DNA of 64,000 bases, taken from NCBI GenBank assembly GCA_002189105.1, contig NIOB01000001.1:1116001-1180000 (forward strand), read 5' to 3'. Shown piece by piece: positions 24,105 through 32,940 of this stretch. Both the position numbers and the translations under genes were made by a program. How positions within the stretch are numbered: the first letter of the stretch is position 1; the number at the start of each line of letters is the position of its first letter. This DNA is from Saccharibacillus soli. Its GTDB lineage: Bacteria; Bacillota; Bacilli; Paenibacillales; Paenibacillaceae. Under the pieces are notes generated by a model. The model did not search any database and was not told where the DNA came from. It saw only the letters and a program-made list of their open reading frames with translations.

Positions 24105-25889
24105 ATGGATAACGGCATGATGCAATATTTGCGCATTTATGAACAGCTGCGCGAAGAACGGGAATCCGACGGACAGACCGTTTCCGTCACGGTCGCAAGG
24201 TTGGCCGAACTGCTGTACTGCACGCCGCGCAATGTGAAGTTCGTGCTGCGGAAGCTTCAGGAGCTGGGCTGGATTCAATGGGTGCCGGGCAGAGGCCGGG
24301 GCAACGGATCACAGCTGCGTTTTCTGCGATCTGCGGAGGAAGTTCTGGAGCTTCGCGTACGCAGTCTGCTGGAAGACGGGCGTACGAGCGACGCCCTGGA
24401 TCTGATTGCCCAGTCGGGGGTCGATGAACTGCACAAGGCTCGCCTGTGGTCGCAGTTCAACACTCATCTGGGTCTGCACAGTGAACCGGCAGAGAGTGCG
24501 GCCTGCGACGTGCTGCGGATGATCCGCTACCGGAAATTGGAGAAACTGGACACGGCGAATGTGTATACGGCATTTGAAGTGCATATCCTGGGGCAAATCT
24601 ACGATACCCTGGTTTCTTATGAAGCGGCTACCGCCAAGTTTCTGCCCAAGCTGGCTCATCGTTGGGAGAGCAGTGAGCAGCAGGATCGCTGGACGTTTTA
24701 CCTGCGCAAGGGAGTGCGATTCCATAACGGACGGCTGTTGACTTCGACCGATGTGCGCGGGACGCTTCTGAGGCTGAAGAAGAAGGATTCTCCTGCGCTG
24801 CGCCTGCTTCAGGATATTCAAGAAGTGGAGACTGTCGGGGATTACGTGGTCACGTTTCAGTTGGCGCGTTCCAATCCTTTCTTTCTTCACCTTGCAGGCA
24901 GTCTCTACATGGCGGTTGTGCCATCGGAATCCGATGATAGCGAGCTGCCGATCGGCAGTGGGCCGTTTCGTGTATCCGAACAGAGTGACCATCGGCTGTC
25001 GCTTAGTGCGTTTGATGGTTATTTTGGTCATCGTCCACTGCTGGATCGCGTTGATGTCTGGTTCATGCCCAATGCGGAGATGGGAGCACACACCTATCAT
25101 CTTTCGGAAGATGACGCCGTGGAGGGCAGTCGGCGGGTGGATTCTCCAGCTCAAGGCTGCCGGTATTTGATCTTCAATTTCCGCCGGGAAGGGGCGCACC
25201 ATCAAGCCGATTTTCGCAAAGCGATACGCATTCTCTACGATCGGGAGCTGTTGGTTCAGGAATTGGGCGGGGATCGCCTGGCTCCGGCAGCGGGAATCCT
25301 GCCACGGTTCAGCGCTTTGGTTTCCATTGGTTCGGGATCGCTGGAAGAAGCCGCAGCACTCCTTGAGGCCAGTGGTTACGATGGAGCACCCGTACGCCTG
25401 GTCTTTACGGATAAAAAGGAAGAATGGATCGAAGCAAACTGGCTGCGCCGCCGGGCAGAATCCATTGGGCTGCACCTTCAATTATGTCCGCAAAAACCTT
25501 CGATGGGTTATCCACAGGCTGAAGAAGGGGAGTTGGCCATTGCTTCCGAAGTGTTGGAAGATGATTGGGAGCTGGATCTGCTTAACTTTTTCCTGAATGA
25601 TGCGAATTATTTGAACCGCATGTTTACGGACGAGCAGCGCCGCCTCCTGCACGGGTTGTTTGAAGCGTTTATGACGCAGGATCAGGAGGGGCGCTTTCAG
25701 ATCTTTGAACGCGCACAGCGCCTGCTGGAGCAGCGCAACTGGCTGTTGTACGGCTCGCATACGAGCCATCGTGCGTACTTCAATCGAAGTCTGTATGGTC
25801 TGCGTATGGGATCGCTGGGTTTTCCGAATCTGTCGAAGCTGTGGGTCAAGGGGGAAGATTGCGGCTGTGAACCGGCAGGCAGGCATTGA
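24105..25889 (+). CDS. SgrR-family transcriptional regulator with solute-binding domain
   Basis: A 594-residue protein. The first 110 residues form a winged helix (SVTVARLAELLYCTPRNVKFVLRKL reads as the recognition region), and the rest resembles the periplasmic oligopeptide-binding fold (SBP family 5), with LAHRWESSE and TFYLRKGVRFHNGR, the latter being the family signature. This DNA-binding plus solute-binding architecture is that of SgrR, which senses glucose-phosphate stress in enterobacteria. There is no signal peptide, so it is cytosolic. It probably controls the divergent permease gene. AAAGGAG lies before the ATG. Confidence 0.82.
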   Translation: MDNGMMQYLRIYEQLREERESDGQTVSVTVARLAELLYCTPRNVKFVLRKLQELGWIQWVPGRGRGNGSQLRFLRSAEEVLELRVRSLLEDGRTSDALDLIAQSGVDELHKARLWSQFNTHLGLHSEPAESAACDVLRMIRYRKLEKLDTANVYTAFEVHILGQIYDTLVSYEAATAKFLPKLAHRWESSEQQDRWTFYLRKGVRFHNGRLLTSTDVRGTLLRLKKKDSPALRLLQDIQEVETVGDYVVTFQLARSNPFFLHLAGSLYMAVVPSESDDSELPIGSGPFRVSEQSDHRLSLSAFDGYFGHRPLLDRVDVWFMPNAEMGAHTYHLSEDDAVEGSRRVDSPAQGCRYLIFNFRREGAHHQADFRKAIRILYDRELLVQELGGDRLAPAAGILPRFSALVSIGSGSLEEAAALLEASGYDGAPVRLVFTDKKEEWIEANWLRRRAESIGLHLQLCPQKPSMGYPQAEEGELAIASEVLEDDWELDLLNFFLNDANYLNRMFTDEQRRLLHGLFEAFMTQDQEGRFQIFERAQRLLEQRNWLLYGSHTSHRAYFNRSLYGLRMGSLGFPNLSKLWVKGEDCGCEPAGRH

Positions 25890-25914
25890 ATCGATGGAGA
25901 TTCAATTTTATAAT
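25886..25914 (+). promoter_or_regulatory. Sigma-A promoter of the nucleoside hydrolase gene
   Basis: TTGAAT (25886-25891), 17-base spacer, TATAAT (25909-25914). It overlaps the stop of the SgrR-like gene and supports the ATG at 25969 as the start of the next gene, since upstream starts would lie before the transcript. Confidence 0.7.
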
Positions 25915-25968
25915 TGGAAAGAAGCGTGGCATCAGACCGCGTATGGAAAGAGAGGCGGATTTGACGAT

Positions 25969-26958
25969 ATGACGCATGACGAACGGCAAGGCAGCACACG
26001 GCGCAAGGTAATTATCGACACGGATACCGCAGGTGACGATACGATTGCCATTCTGACAGCCCTGCACCACTTTGATGTATTGGGCATTATGATGACAGGC
26101 GGCAACGTCCAATTCGACCAGGAGGTCGAAAATGCGCTCTATACCATCCAAGTCGCTGGCAAAGGGGGCAAAGATGGCAAAATCCCCGTTTTTAAGGGTT
26201 GTGAACGCCCACTGTTGGCTCCATGGAATTCCCCTTCTCACCTGACGGTGGAAGATGTACATGGCAGCGATGGGATGGGCGGTGCGAACTTCCCGCCAGC
26301 CGAGCAGCGGCCGGCTTCCGGTCATGCCGTTGATTTCCTGATCGAGACGGTGCATCAATATCCAGGCGAAGTGACGCTGTTGGCGATTGCACCGCTGACC
26401 AACATCGCCATGGCGATTCAGAAAGACCCAACCATCGTACCGCTCATTCAGCATTTGTACGTCATGGGTGGAACCAATAATGCGCTGGGTAATATTACGC
26501 CAGCGGCGGAATACAATTTCTATACCGATCCGGAAGCGGCCAGCCTGGTGCTGAATTCAGGGATTCCGACTACCATGGTCGGTTGGGAGATGTGCACCGA
26601 TTTTTCCCTGATGGACGACGACGATCATGCAGAGATTGCGGCTTTGGGTACAGCGGGAGCCGAATTTTTCATTGCTGTAAACAAAGTGGTCATGCACTTT
26701 AACAAGACCGTTCATCGGCTCAAAGGAACGACCCATCCCGATACGCTGCTGATGGCGGTTGCCGCCGATGAATCGGTTATGACTCAGAGCCATGAGTATT
26801 TCGTGGACGTGGAAACGAAAGGCGAATGGACACGCGGCTACAGCGTCGTCGATATTAATGGTCGCCTCGGACGCAAGCCCAATGTGCGGGTCTGCGAAGG
26901 CATCGACCGACCTCGCTTCAAGGCGATGCTGCTTGATGTGCTGGGCGCTATCCATTAA
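25969..26958 (+). CDS. Inosine/uridine-preferring nucleoside hydrolase family protein
   Basis: A 329-residue hydrolase that should cleave the N-glycosidic bond of ribonucleosides to ribose and base. The calcium-binding signature appears near the N-terminus as VIIDTDTAGDDTIAIL (D-x-D-x-x-x-D-D). Further family features are APLTNIAMAI, VMGGTNNALGNITPAAEYNF, and a C-terminal HPDTLLMAV-type segment with His. The frame is open far upstream, but the promoter at 25886-25914 and the AGAGGCGG site favour ATG 25969. It stands alone, so purine or pyrimidine preference cannot be judged. Confidence 0.87.
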   Translation: MTHDERQGSTRRKVIIDTDTAGDDTIAILTALHHFDVLGIMMTGGNVQFDQEVENALYTIQVAGKGGKDGKIPVFKGCERPLLAPWNSPSHLTVEDVHGSDGMGGANFPPAEQRPASGHAVDFLIETVHQYPGEVTLLAIAPLTNIAMAIQKDPTIVPLIQHLYVMGGTNNALGNITPAAEYNFYTDPEAASLVLNSGIPTTMVGWEMCTDFSLMDDDDHAEIAALGTAGAEFFIAVNKVVMHFNKTVHRLKGTTHPDTLLMAVAADESVMTQSHEYFVDVETKGEWTRGYSVVDINGRLGRKPNVRVCEGIDRPRFKAMLLDVLGAIH

Positions 26959-27093
26959 TGCCGGTCATCCCGTCATCTGTGCAGCATAAGGAATTTCGGT
27001 TCGGTCGGATTAAAGAAACGCTGAATGTCTTAATGAGAAGCATAGGCAGAGCGCAGAATCCAGTTCGGCGTTTCTGAAGAGAGGTGGTAGCGA

Positions 27094-28536
27094 ATGAAAA
27101 GCGAAGAACTTCAAATTGACACTCAGATTCTCAAAAAGATTCGCATGAATTATTTGCTGTATCTCCCCTCAGGTTACAAGGCGCAGTCCGATCAAAAATG
27201 GCCGTTAATTCTCTATCTGCACGGGGCCGGAGGAAGCGGCACTCAACTGGATGCGGTACGCAAGGAAGGCATTCCTGCACGTCTGGAAAAAGGCGGCAGC
27301 CTGCCATTCGTAGTCGTAGCTCCCCAGTGTCAGCTTGGCGTCTTCTGGAATACGCGTGAAGACGAAGTGCTGGCGATTCTGGAAGAAGTCATCGAGCAGC
27401 GCTCCATCGATCCAGGCCGGATCTATCTGACCGGCTTCAGTATGGGCGCTTATGGAGTATGGCAGTTGGCTTCTCATCATCCCCAGCGATTTGCTGCCAT
27501 TGCGCCGGTGTCCGGGGGCGGCGATCCGGCTCATGCGCGCAGGTTAAAAGAGATGCCGACCTGGATCTTCCACGGGATGGAGGATCGGGTCATTCGGGCA
27601 TCCGAGTCGCAGAAGATTGCCGAGGCAATGCGGGAAGCCGGAGCAGAAGTCGAACTGACCTTATATCCAGAAGCTGGTCATGATTGTTGGAAAAAAGTAT
27701 ATGCGAACGAGTCCTTATACCGATGGTTTCTGGAACATACATCGCTGCCCAAACGCAAGGCGAGATCCGCATGGGAAGGGTTGGGAGGCCGGGATTCGAT
27801 GACGAAGCGTACAGTAGGAACTCTTGCAGAAGGAACCTTTACAGACACAATCTCGACCGATGTTCAGACAAAGATTCAGGAGCCTGCGGCTCCAAGCCCA
27901 CGCTGGGAAGACGGAAGCTCGACGCTGGGATGGTACGAAGATGGAACAGAACGCCTCATGGTTGGCCTCGTGCAATCGGATGATGTGGAAGACCTGCTGG
28001 AGCACGAGATCAAAAACAAGGAGTTTTTCCGTCGTTTTACTGCTACACGCGAAAATTCTTTTTATACTCGTGAGGAACAGGAAACGCGTGTGCGGCGGGC
28101 GATTGATGCGGCAGCAGCCGATCAGCGTTATCAATTCCTCGTCCGTGAGCGGGACACGGGAATGCTGGTGGGTGGAGTGGATCTGATGGGTGTCGTTCGT
28201 GGCAGTCTTCAGAGTGCTTGGATCGGCTATTCGCTGGATCGGGATTATAATGGAAGGGGCTATGCAACCGAAGCTGTTCGTTTTGTCGTGCGGCACGCGT
28301 TTGAGATTCTTGCGCTGCATCGAATCGAAGCGGGAGTCATGCCTCATAACGAAGCTTCGCTGCGGGTACTGGAGAAGGCCGGATTTCAACGGGAAGGTCT
28401 GTCACGTCGTAATGTAAAGATCGACGGTCGCTGGCGGGATCATGTCCTGATGGCCATTGTGAACCCCAAAGACCTGGCGGAAGAAGAACGTCTCTACGGC
28501 AAGGAGGAAGAGGACAAAGGGGGCGAAAGCATATAA
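27094..28536 (+). CDS. Fusion of an alpha/beta-hydrolase esterase and a GNAT acetyltransferase
   Basis: A 480-residue two-domain protein. The first half (about residues 1-215) is a dienelactone/PHB-depolymerase-like esterase: LYLHGAGGSG oxyanion region, nucleophile Ser in TGFSMGAYG, Asp in GMEDRVI, His in PEAGHDCW. After a low-complexity linker (about 215-290) comes a RimJ/RimL-type GNAT domain (about 300-470) with WIGYSLDRDYNGRGYATEAV and ENAS-like HNEASLRVLEKAGF. Both domains look complete. The fusion is unusual; a missed stop is unlikely because the frame is continuous and codon use does not change. It overlaps into a NUDIX gene with no gap, implying a modification or repair operon. Confidence 0.82.
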   Translation: MKSEELQIDTQILKKIRMNYLLYLPSGYKAQSDQKWPLILYLHGAGGSGTQLDAVRKEGIPARLEKGGSLPFVVVAPQCQLGVFWNTREDEVLAILEEVIEQRSIDPGRIYLTGFSMGAYGVWQLASHHPQRFAAIAPVSGGGDPAHARRLKEMPTWIFHGMEDRVIRASESQKIAEAMREAGAEVELTLYPEAGHDCWKKVYANESLYRWFLEHTSLPKRKARSAWEGLGGRDSMTKRTVGTLAEGTFTDTISTDVQTKIQEPAAPSPRWEDGSSTLGWYEDGTERLMVGLVQSDDVEDLLEHEIKNKEFFRRFTATRENSFYTREEQETRVRRAIDAAAADQRYQFLVRERDTGMLVGGVDLMGVVRGSLQSAWIGYSLDRDYNGRGYATEAVRFVVRHAFEILALHRIEAGVMPHNEASLRVLEKAGFQREGLSRRNVKIDGRWRDHVLMAIVNPKDLAEEERLYGKEEEDKGGESI

Positions 28537-29169
28537 ATGTCAGTTACAGAAGTATTGGATGTATTTGACGAGCATCGACAGCAGATCGGAACTGCACCTC
28601 GCAGCGAAGTCCACCGGCTGGGGTTATGGCATCAAGTCTTTCACTGCTGGGTTGTGTCGGGGTCGGCGGATACCGGTTGGGAACTGTTATTTCAACTGAG
28701 GCATCCTGACAAAGAGACGTTCCCCAACTGTCTGGATACCTCATGTGCAGGGCATCTGCTGGCAGGCGAGACGCCAGAAGATGGACTGCGTGAATTGGAA
28801 GAAGAATTGGGTCTGTCCGTTCGATATGCAGAATTGGTTTATTGTGGTCTGCATCAGGAGGAGTACCAAATTGCCGAGGACTATATGGACCGGGAATTCA
28901 CTCATGTCCATCTCTATCACTGCGAGCGTCCGCTGGATCAGTATCGGGTACAGCAGAGCGAGGTATCCGGACTGTTTCGAGTGAAAGTACAGGAGTTTCA
29001 GGCGCTAATCAGCCACCAGCGTTCGTCCATTGCCATCGAAGGTGTCGTGTATGACGCGGATGCTCATCCGATTCACGAACGGCGCTTTGTTGAATTAAGT
29101 GACTTTACGGATAATACACAAGATTATTACAAGTTACTATTCCAGACATTAGAAAATATCGGCTCCTAG
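28537..29169 (+). CDS. NUDIX hydrolase, isopentenyl-diphosphate isomerase-like subgroup
   Basis: A 210-residue protein with the NUDIX box GHLLAGETPEDGLRELEEE (G-x5-E-x7-R-E-x2-E-E, one substitution-free copy). The N-terminal half, EVLDVFDEHRQQIGTAPRSEVH and LWHQVFHCWV, resembles the IDI-type NUDIX proteins such as YfcD. The C-terminal 60 residues are unassigned. It probably hydrolyses a nucleoside diphosphate derivative. The ATG touches the stop of the esterase-acetyltransferase gene, so the two are translationally coupled. Confidence 0.85.
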   Translation: MSVTEVLDVFDEHRQQIGTAPRSEVHRLGLWHQVFHCWVVSGSADTGWELLFQLRHPDKETFPNCLDTSCAGHLLAGETPEDGLRELEEELGLSVRYAELVYCGLHQEEYQIAEDYMDREFTHVHLYHCERPLDQYRVQQSEVSGLFRVKVQEFQALISHQRSSIAIEGVVYDADAHPIHERRFVELSDFTDNTQDYYKLLFQTLENIGS

Positions 29170-29188
29170 ACAAGTCAAAACAACACGC

Positions 29189-29266
29189 AAAACGCAGGGT
29201 ACACGCATCTCAGTGTCTTCGATGAACAATCATCAAGATCGAGGTGAGTCGAACCCTGCGTTTTTT
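29189..29266 (+). terminator. Terminator with an unusually long loop
   Basis: AAAACGCAGGGT pairs with ACCCTGCGTTTT after about 52 bases, and six T follow. The interior has weak TCGATG/CATCAAGA-type pairing. It ends the esterase-NUDIX operon. Confidence 0.75.
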
Positions 29267-29308
29267 GGTGATAACGAAAGGAGGGATTATCACGTTCAAA
29301 GGAGATTG

Positions 29309-29941
29309 ATGAAGATGAGCGAATACACCAGTGGCAATCTGATTTTGAACCGGGATATTGAGTATATAGCCGTGTTTCAACCTACATATGTGAAGCCGCT
29401 CAACGAGAAGTGGAGCGTATTTTTTACCCAGCTAACAAGTGAATCCTTTCAGAAGCCCAACGAAGTAACAGAGGCTCAATCGGATGTTCCGGTCATGTAT
29501 TTCTCTCACGCCGGAGATCAGGGATGGTCATTCAGAATTATTAAATCGGGTCAGGAAATCTCCCGTTTTGAGCAGTCATACGAACAGGATACAATGGACC
29601 TGATCGCTTTGGTAGAGAAATTGCAGCCGGATGCGGATGCGTTTGAGGATCTGTTTATCAATGAAGATGCAGAACAATTTCGCTCGGAAATGATTGAGGT
29701 GTTATATGCTCAAAAGAGCAAACTGGACAGAGTGAAAGAGACATTGACCCGTTTTTCCCTGAATGCTTTTGCCGAGTTCGATCTCTCTGCGCAGCAGTTG
29801 GCGGAATTGGATTGCCTGCTGCGTCCTGAACAGCTAATTCAAGAGGATGAAACGCTGGAGATAGTCGAACGTTTTCAGAAGATACTGGGCATCGAAGAAA
29901 TGAGCTGGGTGTCGGCAGCCTACGAAGCCAAGCGCGTCTGA
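29309..29941 (+). CDS. Conserved hypothetical protein, function unknown
   Basis: A 210-residue acidic, soluble protein without signal peptide or membrane helix. I do not recognise a family. It is rich in Glu and Phe, with a helical C-terminal half containing two leucine-rich amphipathic stretches. AAAGGAG lies 4 bases before ATG 29309 and 10 before a second ATG at 29315; either may be used. A terminator on each side makes it a single-gene unit. Confidence 0.55.
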   Translation: MKMSEYTSGNLILNRDIEYIAVFQPTYVKPLNEKWSVFFTQLTSESFQKPNEVTEAQSDVPVMYFSHAGDQGWSFRIIKSGQEISRFEQSYEQDTMDLIALVEKLQPDADAFEDLFINEDAEQFRSEMIEVLYAQKSKLDRVKETLTRFSLNAFAEFDLSAQQLAELDCLLRPEQLIQEDETLEIVERFQKILGIEEMSWVSAAYEAKRV

Positions 29942-29985
29942 GCGGCACATTGACCCTTTTACGGTATAAACATAAGGATAAAAAA

Positions 29986-30025
29986 CGATGAAGGTCTGTT
30001 TGTGAACCTTCATCGCATATTGTTT
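29986..30025 (+). terminator. Intrinsic terminator
   Basis: CGATGAAGGT pairs with ACCTTCATCG over a 10-base loop, followed by a T-rich stretch. Confidence 0.7.
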
Positions 30026-30059
30026 TGCCTAGGAAACGCGGCTCTGTCCCACCGGTCGG

Positions 30060-30653
30060 TCAAGTCTGGTTCTGACGGATCTGTAGTGCTGCGAGAGAAG
30101 TGTCCCTTATTCTTTGCAGTTTCTCGCGTGAAGTGGAAGTCCGCGCCAATACCCGAATACCCAACAATGAATTATGCAGATTCTCCGCCATAATGTCCGC
30201 GTCCCATAGGTCAGCGATTTCCCCCTGCTGCTGTCCCTTGATAACCAATGCGCGCAGTACGGATTCCAATTGATTGAATCCATCTTCTGCGGCCTGCCTC
30301 GCTTCGTCATCTCTGGGTCCAAGTTCCACGGCGGTATTCACGAACAAACAGCCCTTGGGCTGGTCCAAATCCCGATCAATCATTGTGTCGAAGATCAGAC
30401 GAATCCCGTCCACTGCCGAAGGCTGATTCAGTACCAAGGGACCCAACCGCTCATTCATCTGGTCATTGTACCTGGATAAAGCCTGCATAAATAGCGCATG
30501 CTTGTCGCCAAATGTATCATAGAGGCTGCGTCGGTGGATGCCCATATGTTCGACCAGTTCCTGCATGGACGTCTTTTCGTAACCTTGAGCCAGAAATAAC
30601 TGCATCGCTTTCTCCAGCACTTCTTTTTCGTCAAATTCTTTATTTCTCGCCAC
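30060..30653 (-). CDS. TetR/AcrR family transcriptional regulator
   Basis: A 197-residue repressor with an N-terminal helix-turn-helix: MQLFLAQGYEKTSMQELVEHMGIHRRSLYDTFGDKHALF is the typical TetR segment, and PKGCLFVNTAVELG in the ligand domain resembles the QacR/YxaF subgroup (DUF/TetR_C_16-like). I use the GTG at 30653 because AGGAGG stands 8 bases before it, although a GTG nine bases further upstream is also open. The gene is flanked by unrelated genes, so its target is not evident. Confidence 0.83.
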   Translation of the reverse strand: MARNKEFDEKEVLEKAMQLFLAQGYEKTSMQELVEHMGIHRRSLYDTFGDKHALFMQALSRYNDQMNERLGPLVLNQPSAVDGIRLIFDTMIDRDLDQPKGCLFVNTAVELGPRDDEARQAAEDGFNQLESVLRALVIKGQQQGEIADLWDADIMAENLHNSLLGIRVLARTSTSREKLQRIRDTSLAALQIRQNQT

Positions 30654-30836
30654 GCTCTCCACCTCCTCGCTTCCATCATATCATTACGGGAATGAATGGT
30701 AAAGAATAATGGGATTATATTTGGCAAAACCAGTATCCTCTGCCCTGAAGATGCAGGGTTTGAGCCCCTTCCGGCCTTATGTTAAGTTAACAAGAGACTA
30801 ATGGAAAGTCGGGGAAAAGAAAGGACGTGCCAGAAG

Positions 30837-31733
30837 ATGAGCAACCCGTTTATGCAGCGGCTTCAAGATACTCATCCAGAAATGATTATTACGGATGTGC
30901 AGACCGAACATTCGGCACAGCATTATTTTGTATTTACGGTCAATTCATCGTTGGTCTTCCGCTTCGCGCGAGATCGAGAGGGAGCAGAGGCCCTCCTTTT
31001 GGAGGCCCGATTTCTGCTTCCCGTGGTTCGACGCTCGGTGCAACTGCCGATTCCCGAGCCGGTCTATGAGTCGCTGGATCGATTGGAGCCTGGATATGCA
31101 TTTATCGGGTATAAGCGACTGGATGGAGAACCCTTGTGGCCGGAGATTCTGGAAACGATAGCGGGAACAGAGGCTTGGGAGGACGCCGCGCAGGTTCTTG
31201 TCCGATTTCTGCGTCAACTGCATGACGTCGAACTGCCCCAGATGGAAGGTCTGGAGCGGGAGAAGAGGGAAGGGAATGGACTGCCGCTGGAGGAGCTGGA
31301 TAAACGGGTGAGGGAAGAACTGTTCCCGAACCTGAGCGCTGGCGCACGCAAGCTTGCGGCGTGCGATCTTCAGGCGCTGCGGCGCGGCGCGGAGACAACG
31401 GGGCGGGTGCTGATTCATGGTGCGCTGGGTCCCGCGCATCTGCTGTGGGACGCTCAAGAGGCGTCGGTCTGTGGGGCGGTTGGCTTCGGCTGTGTTCGGC
31501 TCGGCGATCCTGCCATTGATTTTGCCAGCCTGCTGGCCTTGTATGGCAAGCCCTTCTACGAGCGATGTCTATCTCTTTATAAGGATGGAGAGTGCGATCA
31601 GGCGCTTGATGATCGGGCACATCGTTATGCACGGCTGCTGCCGCTGCGCGAAGCCTTATACGGAATCGACGTTGAAGATGAAGAGACGGTTCAGATGAGC
31701 CTGGCCTTCTATGAGCAGGGGATCGACAGGTAA
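30837..31733 (+). CDS. Aminoglycoside phosphotransferase-fold protein, probable pseudokinase
   Basis: A 298-residue protein with the APH/choline kinase fold: VFRFARDREGAEALLLEARFL in the N-lobe and VLIHGALGPAHLLWD plus GCVRLGDPAIDFASLLALY in the C-lobe. In active family members the catalytic loop reads H-G-D-x-G-P and the metal loop D-F-G-D. Here the Asp of the catalytic loop is Ala, and the metal-loop Asp residues are Gly and Cys, so three acidic residues needed for catalysis are missing. The rest of the fold looks intact and the frame is open, so this is a divergent non-catalytic protein rather than a broken gene. The ATG at 30837 is preferred to the upstream one at 30801. Confidence 0.72.
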   Translation: MSNPFMQRLQDTHPEMIITDVQTEHSAQHYFVFTVNSSLVFRFARDREGAEALLLEARFLLPVVRRSVQLPIPEPVYESLDRLEPGYAFIGYKRLDGEPLWPEILETIAGTEAWEDAAQVLVRFLRQLHDVELPQMEGLEREKREGNGLPLEELDKRVREELFPNLSAGARKLAACDLQALRRGAETTGRVLIHGALGPAHLLWDAQEASVCGAVGFGCVRLGDPAIDFASLLALYGKPFYERCLSLYKDGECDQALDDRAHRYARLLPLREALYGIDVEDEETVQMSLAFYEQGIDR

Positions 31734-31891
31734 GAGATGAAGGCGGCATTCCTGCAAACTTAACGCTTCGGTCCACTCGTCTTAACATTCACCGAACATT
31801 TTTCCCGCAAAATAGAGGTATGGGAAAATGAATCCGTATTCGATCGAAGATTAAATCGATGAATGCAGCAAAATGTTAAGGAGTGGAGAAC

Positions 31892-32746
31892 ATGAGCGAG
31901 TCTACGGCGCACGGTTGGGAAGGAATGAACTCGCAGTCAAGGAGCGCCGGGGAGGAACGCACGCTGTGCGAACGGTATGCGCCCTATTTGATGTTCGACC
32001 TGCGTGAGCCTTTTCTGCCGAATCTGGTTGGGTTTACGCTGCTGGAAGCGGGCGACGATTCGCCTTCGTTCCCCCGAACCTTCACGGACGTTGATCCGCG
32101 CACTGATTTTATTCTGGAGTACGCGATTTGGTGGGACTATGAGATCGGCCATGTTTATCAATTGGAGCAGATTTGGGTCTATGTCGGTCCAAACGGAGAA
32201 GTGCTGGATTGCGAAGCCACTTTTCATGGTCGCGTTCTGAAAGGGCTGCATAAAAACCGCGGGAATCTCAGCGATGGCACCCATGTCCGGCTGTTTGTAC
32301 AACCCGGTAAACATGCTTTATCGCCTATGCCCGAAGTGTTTGAGCTGCTGCCTGATCTGTATCTCGCCACAGGACCTCGTGCTGGTGAAGATGGCTTGTA
32401 CGCAGGTGGCGAGATCGCCTGCTTGCTGCCGCCGGGAGGAGAGACAGAAGAGATTCATGATCGGGTGCGCCGCTACCTGCGGTCTTTTGCCTTCAGACCC
32501 GCGCTTGAGTATACGGAATATCGTCTGCTGCCGGAGCAGTTCCTGTCCTGGCGCCAATTAAAGGAAGCAATTCCGATTCGCCTGGCAGATCGCCTGCTGG
32601 AGCTGGAACTGATCTTTGAGCGGGATAAAGCCTATGGAGCAGCAGAACTTCTGGCAGAACGCAGGAGCAAACGCACGCGAGAATCCGGCACGCAGCCTGA
32701 AGCCCTTCGCCAACCCGGACGAACCCAGCAGGAAGAAGCCCAGTAA
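31892..32746 (+). CDS. Hypothetical protein, function unknown
   Basis: A 284-residue soluble protein with many aromatic residues in its first 130 positions (EYAIWWDYEIGHVYQLEQIWVYVGP) and a Glu/Arg-rich tail. The WWDYEIGH and DCEATFHGR segments suggest a globular beta-rich domain with possible metal or sugar contacts, but I do not recognise the family. AAGGAG lies 8 bases before the ATG, which is preferred to the GTG nine bases upstream. It ends at a clear terminator and has no functional neighbours. Confidence 0.55.
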   Translation: MSESTAHGWEGMNSQSRSAGEERTLCERYAPYLMFDLREPFLPNLVGFTLLEAGDDSPSFPRTFTDVDPRTDFILEYAIWWDYEIGHVYQLEQIWVYVGPNGEVLDCEATFHGRVLKGLHKNRGNLSDGTHVRLFVQPGKHALSPMPEVFELLPDLYLATGPRAGEDGLYAGGEIACLLPPGGETEEIHDRVRRYLRSFAFRPALEYTEYRLLPEQFLSWRQLKEAIPIRLADRLLELELIFERDKAYGAAELLAERRSKRTRESGTQPEALRQPGRTQQEEAQ

Positions 32747-32846
32747 GGCTCTGCTCATGAAGATGTTGATCGCGGATCAGGTGTAACCGTAAGCAGCAAC
32801 CCCGCTTCTCTGGCGGTCGCTGCCCGGCTTATGAGAAAAAGAATAG

Positions 32847-32882
32847 AAAACGACCCTTCGATGAGGAATGGGTCGTTTTTTA
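32847..32882 (+). terminator. Intrinsic terminator
   Basis: AAAACGACCC pairs with GGGTCGTTTT and six T follow. Confidence 0.9.
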
Positions 32883-32940
32883 ATTGGCTTACAGTCTATA
32901 CTGAAAATAAATCAATCAGATTGCCTAGAGGAGAGAGAAC

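Noticed and set aside
29189-29266. Long-loop hairpin considered as a riboswitch
   Set aside because: It follows the NUDIX gene, has a plain stem plus T run, and no conserved elements I recognise; a terminator explains it.
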